64,000 nucleotides of DNA, from assembly GCA_032622095.1 (NCBI GenBank), contig CP136066.1:105235319-105299318 (forward strand). The letters are read 5' to 3'. Positions 60,103-64,000 of this stretch are shown here, piece by piece. Positions within the stretch are counted from its first letter, which is position 1, and each line of letters starts with the position of its first letter. The position numbers were made by a program, and so were the translations under genes. The notes under the pieces are model-generated. The model was not told the origin of the DNA. It was given only the letters and a program-made list of their open reading frames with translations, and ran no database searches. The DNA comes from Siphonodentalium dalli. Taxonomy: Eukaryota > Mollusca > Scaphopoda > Gadilida > Siphonodentaliidae.

Positions 60103-60667
60103 TACATGAAGCCGCTTTGAGGCCCGAGATTTCAAAAAATATATATATAGTTCAACTATGATTGGATGGATTCTCCTGCCAAATATTATGGGGTGATAGA
60201 GCCTGTTTATTCTTGACATGTGAAGATAGACATTCTCCAACCTTTGTCCAAAAACTCAGCCAATAACTTCCAATTATTATTTTATCTAAATTGGGTACAT
60301 AAATTTAAGTAATGCAGGTATCTATGAAAATGTAATTTATTTACTGGTATGTACTTCATAACAATGAAAAAATGAAATAGATAACAAATAATACACATGG
60401 TAGAGAATCTTAACTGAGAAACATAAAATGCACACATGTGTGATAAGTAAATATTATGTAACCTTAGATGCAGCATCAAGCATGTAGACTCATAAGAAAA
60501 GTTCCTAGCCAGAAAAGGCCAGTAGCATAACAAGAAAATCAATGACTGTGTTAAGACATTCAACAACTGTAGTGACTGAGAAAGGACTATGTCTAAAGTC
60601 TACAATACACTGATTAAAAATTACTTCAATCTGATACACACTCCCTGTGTGTATTTCTTCCAGTGCC
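60103..60667. other. No gene recognised
   Basis: AT-rich. The minus-strand frames at 60046-60240 and 60282-60566 are hydrophobic and histidine-rich by chance composition, with no signal, domain or splice context. Confidence 0.4.
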
Positions 60668-60841
60668 AGAAAATGTAATATTCAAATTAACAGTCAGAGA
60701 AGAGAGTCACATACGTCTGTAAAGTCATGAAAGAAGTAAAGAACAGTCCCTAACTATGATGAGAGTGTAAATTCTATTATATCTCATAATATAAGGAGCC
60801 TGTGTAAAAGGCTGTGTACCTACAGCAACCATATACATAAC
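60668..60841. repeat. Direct repeat, left copy
   Basis: A 174-bp sequence starting AGAAAATGTAATATTCAAAT and ending near CATATACATAAC recurs with few changes at 61063-61236, a shift of 395 bp. Confidence 0.7.
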
Positions 60842-61062
60842 AGCCCCTTTATATAAGATTAAAACATATGGCTCATAACGTATAAAACTGTTATGTATCT
60901 TCAAAGAATAAAAGTAAATAAAATGACTTAAATTGTTCCTATTAGGTCTTTGAATTAATTTGATGGAAAGGCAGGGAAAGGGGGAAAGAATAAGTACCCT
61001 AGTTCTATCCCTATTTGAACCCCATTGACTATCGATTACATTGTTGAGTGAAATATTTCTTC

Positions 61063-61236
61063 AGAAAATGTAATATTCAAATTAACAGTCAGAGAAGAGA
61101 GTCACATACGTCTGTAAAGACAGGAAAGAAATAAAGAACAGTCCCTAACTATGATGAGAGTGTAAATTCTATTATATCTCATAATATATGGAACCTGTGT
61201 AAAAGGCTGTGTTCTTACAGCAACCAAATACATAAC
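61063..61236. repeat. Direct repeat, right copy
   Basis: Matches 60668-60841. About 220 bp of unique sequence separate the copies. Just to the right, a TTAAAG-type right terminus (GAAGAGATAGGGCATCTTTAA, ending 61360) is related to that at 42655, so the repeats may belong to a partial element of that family. Confidence 0.7.
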
Positions 61237-61416
61237 CAAAAAGTTTAACTTCATATGGTAGCTGGTTATCATCATCAACCCACTTCTGATTTTTCTGTGA
61301 AAATAAGTTTAAAGATTTTGTTATTGAAAATGTTGCTTGGAAGAGATAGGGCATCTTTAAATGATATATTTATAAATATATTTATCCATCCCGGCTATAT
61401 GAGATAGAATATATAC

Positions 61417-61795
61417 TTAAAGACACGGATGGCCTTCACGGTGGGTATGCTGTTTAAATAGTCACACCTAGTTAAAACTGTCATAAACAGAAAGAATATT
61501 AAAATGTAGACATGTTTTGTTCTAAAACCAATCATAAATATCGCGTAAATAGTATGTTATTGTCAAGTTTGTATGCTGTGGTATGTAAACAAAAGCCAGG
61601 TTCTTAAACATTTTTGGCTTTTGTTTCCAGAACAAAGCATACAAACTCGACAATAACATACTATTTACGGGATATTTATGATTGGTATAAGACCCAAGTC
61701 TGTCTATATTTTAATATTCTTTTTGTTTATGGCGGTTTTTATGGATGTGACTATCTTAAAAGCATACCCACCGCGAAGGCCATCCATGCCTTTAA
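61417..61795. mobile_element. TTAAAG-ended foldback element, short version
   Basis: TTAAAGACACGGATGGCC..ACGGTGGGTATGCT pairs with AGCATACCCACCGC..GGCCATCCATGCCTTTAA. Arms extend inward through AATAGTATGTTATTGTC and the AAAAGCCA/TGGCTTTT centre, forming an almost full-length palindrome of 379 bp. Related to 54461-54979. Confidence 0.72.
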
Positions 61796-61860
61796 TCATG
61801 CTCGGATAGATAGTCATAAGTGCATGTAATTGAGTAAACCACCCTATCATCGACTGGGGA

Positions 61861-61925
61861 TACAGTAATGCCCTAAATAATCGACTCCTTAACCACATGA
61901 GTCGATTATTTAGGGCATTACTGTA
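61861..61925. mobile_element. Pogo/Tigger-like foldback MITE, minimal copy 7 (65 bp)
   Basis: Only the terminal arms remain: TA-CAGTAATGCCCTAAATAA, TCGACTCCTTAACCACAT, then GAGTCGATTATTTAGGGC and ATTACTG-TA. The long inner arms are gone. Its right edge is 8 bp beyond the stop codon of the zinc-finger exon 61934-62146. Confidence 0.75.
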
Positions 61926-61933
61926 TATGGTAA

Positions 61934-62146
61934 TTACTGGGGAGATGTATGTATGGTGGCTGTATGTTTCACACCTATATGCATTTTCAGATTATCAGCA
62001 CGTGTAAACCCCTTCCCACAATGTTGACAAATATAGTATTTTAATTTCCCGTGCACATGAGATTTCAGATGGCGAGTCAAATTGTCTCTTCGAGTGAAAG
62101 AAGTTCCACAAATTCCACATTTGAGATCAGGGATCACATGACCACC
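61934..62146 (-). CDS. Two-finger C2H2 alternative 3' exon with stop
   Basis: A TTTTATTTTCAG acceptor (AG at 62147-62148) leads in phase 0 into G-G-H-V-I-P-D. Finger 1 is CGICGTSFTRRDNLTRH followed by LKSH; finger 2 is CQHCGKGFTRADNLKMH followed by IGVKH. Both are complete C2H2 fingers. A short tail (TATIHTSPQ) ends at the stop at 61934. The methionine upstream in the same frame lies in the intron, so it is not a real start. It is the furthest right, and so the most 5' in transcription order, of the five alternative exons in view. Function by family: sequence-specific DNA binding of one isoform. Confidence 0.85.
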   Translation of the reverse strand, partial: GGHVIPDLKCGICGTSFTRRDNLTRHLKSHVHGKLKYYICQHCGKGFTRADNLKMHIGVKHTATIHTSPQ

Positions 62147-62182
62147 CTGAAAATAAAACAAAAAGGTCAATTACTTAATTAA

Positions 62183-62431
62183 TTAACCCTTTCTGTACAA
62201 AATTGATTCTTTCATTCAGTTATAAAAGTATAAATTGGAATGGTCTATTATTCATCTGGAGGGATGTTAAGGAAATTGAAGCAGACGACTTATATAAATA
62301 CAAGTGCAGAAGGATTCTTATTTATTGGTGGGAAATGTTCAGATAATAAGTTCAACAAGAGGCCTATGTAATCTGAACATTTCCTAAAGGAACTACTCGT
62401 CAATGAGTATTAAGTTTAGAGAAGGCTCATT
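62183..62431. mobile_element. TTAA MITE carrying one satellite-like monomer (S2)
   Basis: Starts TTAACCCTTTCTGTAC. The interior follows the satellite monomer closely: CAGTTATAAAAGTATAAATTGGAATGG, ACAAGTGCAGAAGGATTC, TTCAGATAATAAGTTCAACAAGAGGCCTATG. It ends ACTCGTCAATGAGTATTAAGTTTAGAG and a decayed terminus near 62431. Its right part matches the right edge of the array at 41220-41262. It links the MITE family to the satellite. Confidence 0.75.
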
Positions 62432-62497
62432 AGCTCTTCATCAAATGGGCCTACATCTTTCAGTCTACTGTTAACTCTGGCACAGGAAATTCCAAGT

Positions 62498-62705
62498 TTA
62501 ACCCTTCCATGGCTGGAGCTTACTGAAATTTAAAAAAATTTTAGTTATGGAAGAAAATGAGAATTATATCAATTTTAATTTAACTTTACCGACTTATACT
62601 CCAGTATTTTAAAATGAAGGGTACAAATTCCATATACCAGTTAAACTGCAACACTTGGGCTTCTTTAATGCTGCATCATCGCAGCTCCCGTCATCAAAGG
62701 GTTAA
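62498..62705. mobile_element. piggyBac-type MITE P4, hairpin-less version
   Basis: TTAACCCTTCCATGGC to GTCATCAAAGGGTTAA, 208 bp. It shares the right-end block GCTGCA(T/C)CA..GCAGCTCCCGTCAT with P2 and P3 but lacks the TCTTATATATGCGAG hairpins. Confidence 0.72.
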
Positions 62706-62761
62706 CTGAGTGTCAGTCCCAATTGTGAGGAAATGCATTTCGAGAAAAAGAGGCTCAATTA

Positions 62762-62795
62762 TTAACCATTTCTATACTAAATACTCAGTGACGAG
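62762..62795. mobile_element. Terminus of an S-type TTAA MITE, truncated
   Basis: TTAACCATTTCTATACTAAATACTCAGTGACGAG is, reversed, the right terminus of S2 and of the satellite array. It is cut off by the foldback element that starts at 62796. Confidence 0.6.
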
Positions 62796-63012
62796 TACAG
62801 TAATGCCCTAAGTAATCGACTCTTTAACCACAGCAGAATTATGGGTAACTTTTCTGGATTTAGTCGGAAATCTGGCTTGTTGTCATTCATTGGAAAGTTC
62901 TCAGTGAGAGGTTTCCGATGAATGGCAACAAGCCATATTTCATACTAAATCCTGAAAAATTACCCATAATTCTGCTGTGGTTAAGGAGTCGATTATTTAA
63001 AGCATTACTGTA
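62796..63012. mobile_element. Pogo/Tigger-like foldback MITE, copy 8
   Basis: TA-CAGTAATGCCCTAAGTAATC to GATTATTTAAAGCATTACTG-TA, 217 bp, full inner arms with scattered mismatches. It abuts the truncated S-type terminus. Confidence 0.75.
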
Positions 63013-63250
63013 TGTAACTTGGTGCTTTTGCATCAAGAATATTTCTATAGCAACCCAAATCTGATGTATCCCGTTTTACAACCTAAACCACTCTATTACT
63101 ATAATGGTAGCTAGGGCATCCTAAACAAATATGATATTGAATGCGATAAATTTAAGTTTATAAAGTACCTAAAAACTTAAGGGATTAAAGGGACCCAAGG
63201 CACTCGCATTGAATAAAAATATATGCCATATATGCTCTATTCTATTCTAT
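63013..63250. other. No gene recognised
   Basis: AT-rich; ends in a short (TTCTA)n run at about 63238-63254. Confidence 0.45.
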
Positions 63251-63727
63251 TCTATTGAACAAAGATATCTAATGTTTTGTGCGATGTCTTCATTATCAAA
63301 ATTTTGTCTGTAGTTGTTATTGAGAGCAATCAATTGGTTCCGAGGAGAGTTAAATAATTCATGAGAGGCGAGAGACGTCGGTAAGAAACGAGTGAGCGTT
63401 AGTGAATGAATTTCTTACCTAAAAGTCTCTTGCCTCGAGTGAATTATTTAACTAATTGATTACTCTATTCATTACACTTCTGCATCAATTTGGTTCGCTA
63501 AATATGATTAAAACACCCAGAATTAATGCACGAAAGTCTTGATGTGGAGAAAGATCAACCATCGAAAATTGATTCTAGATCACTCGTTTCTTACAGATAT
63601 CTCTCGCCTCTCGTGAATTATTTAGCGTAATTCTCAGAAACAATTGATTACTCTCTATATCAACTACAGACAAAACTTTGATAATGAAGACATCACACAA
63701 AACATTAGATATCTTCGTTCAATAGAA
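63251..63727. mobile_element. Foldback element of about 480 bp with 67-bp arms
   Basis: Left arm 63251-63316 (from TCTATTGAACAAAGATATC to TTTTGTCTGTAGTTG) is matched in inverted orientation by 63661-63727 with about four mismatches. The inner region also repeats AGGCGAGAGA, TGAATTATTTA and CAATTGATTACTCT in both orientations. Non-coding. Confidence 0.65.
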
Positions 63728-64000
63728 TAAGCTTGTATGGGTCCTTTACAAAAAGGGTGCCATTTGTATTTATTTGAATTCTGGAATCGGAAACTGAATG
63801 TCTGGAAAAGGTATATAGTATTGCGTTATCTTTAAACAAGAAACTATTTTTTAAAAGTTTGCACACTGCTTTCTCTCATTTTAATGATCAAAATTAGGGA
63901 GCACCATAAAAGCTTCAGAGCATCGACAGCTTCAGATTTTCTTGTCATGGTCTACAGTTTTCAATTTTTACATGATCGCTGACTAAAAAAATTGAACTGG
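63728..64000. other. No gene recognised
   Basis: Right edge of the window. AT-rich DNA with no exon or repeat that I can identify. Confidence 0.45.

Overview
Kind of organism. This is AT-rich, gene-poor nuclear DNA of a multicellular eukaryote. Exons are short and bounded by polypyrimidine-AG acceptors. The rest is crowded with non-autonomous DNA transposons, a tRNA-derived SINE, an L1/Tx1-type LINE and one very large tandem array. The SINE tail (GCGCTATA followed by ATT repeats), the Tx1-like LINE and the dispersed 'gaccttgacctt' and 'caagatggcc' repeats suggest a marine invertebrate, most likely a mollusc. That placement is inference, not proof.

Host gene content. The only convincing host coding sequence is a set of two-finger C2H2 zinc-finger exons, all on the minus strand and all starting in phase 0 directly after a 3' splice site: 61934-62146, 57297-57506, 51290-51565, 561-824, and a fifth entering the left edge (1-146). 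The four complete ones end in their own stop codon. There are also decayed copies at 53419-53590 and about 50915-51289. The simplest reading is a series of alternative 3'-terminal exons of one zinc-finger transcription factor gene, transcribed right to left, with its shared upstream exons beyond the right edge. Organisation resembles lola or mod(mdg4) of insects; that is an analogy, not a homology claim.

Layout. 1-0.8 kb: two zinc-finger exons. 0.8-4.8 kb: weak coding candidates and a dense set of nested small transposons and a SINE. 4.8-41.26 kb: a 36-kb satellite array built from roughly 118-bp and 175-199-bp monomers, organised in nested higher-order repeats of about 1.48, 1.73 and 5.1-5.2 kb. 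41.3-46.5 kb: MITEs and dispersed repeats. 46.5-50.9 kb: a minus-strand LINE broken by two frameshifts and one insertion. 50.9-64 kb: three zinc-finger exons embedded in many foldback elements.

Main observation. The array's right edge carries the same terminus as short TTAA-bounded, piggyBac-type MITEs found elsewhere in the window (52999-53205, 62183-62431), and the inside of those MITEs matches the array monomer. The array therefore looks like a massively expanded interior of such a MITE. Recombination junctions that recur inside the array record how it grew. If the zinc-finger exons belong to one gene, this satellite sits in its intron.
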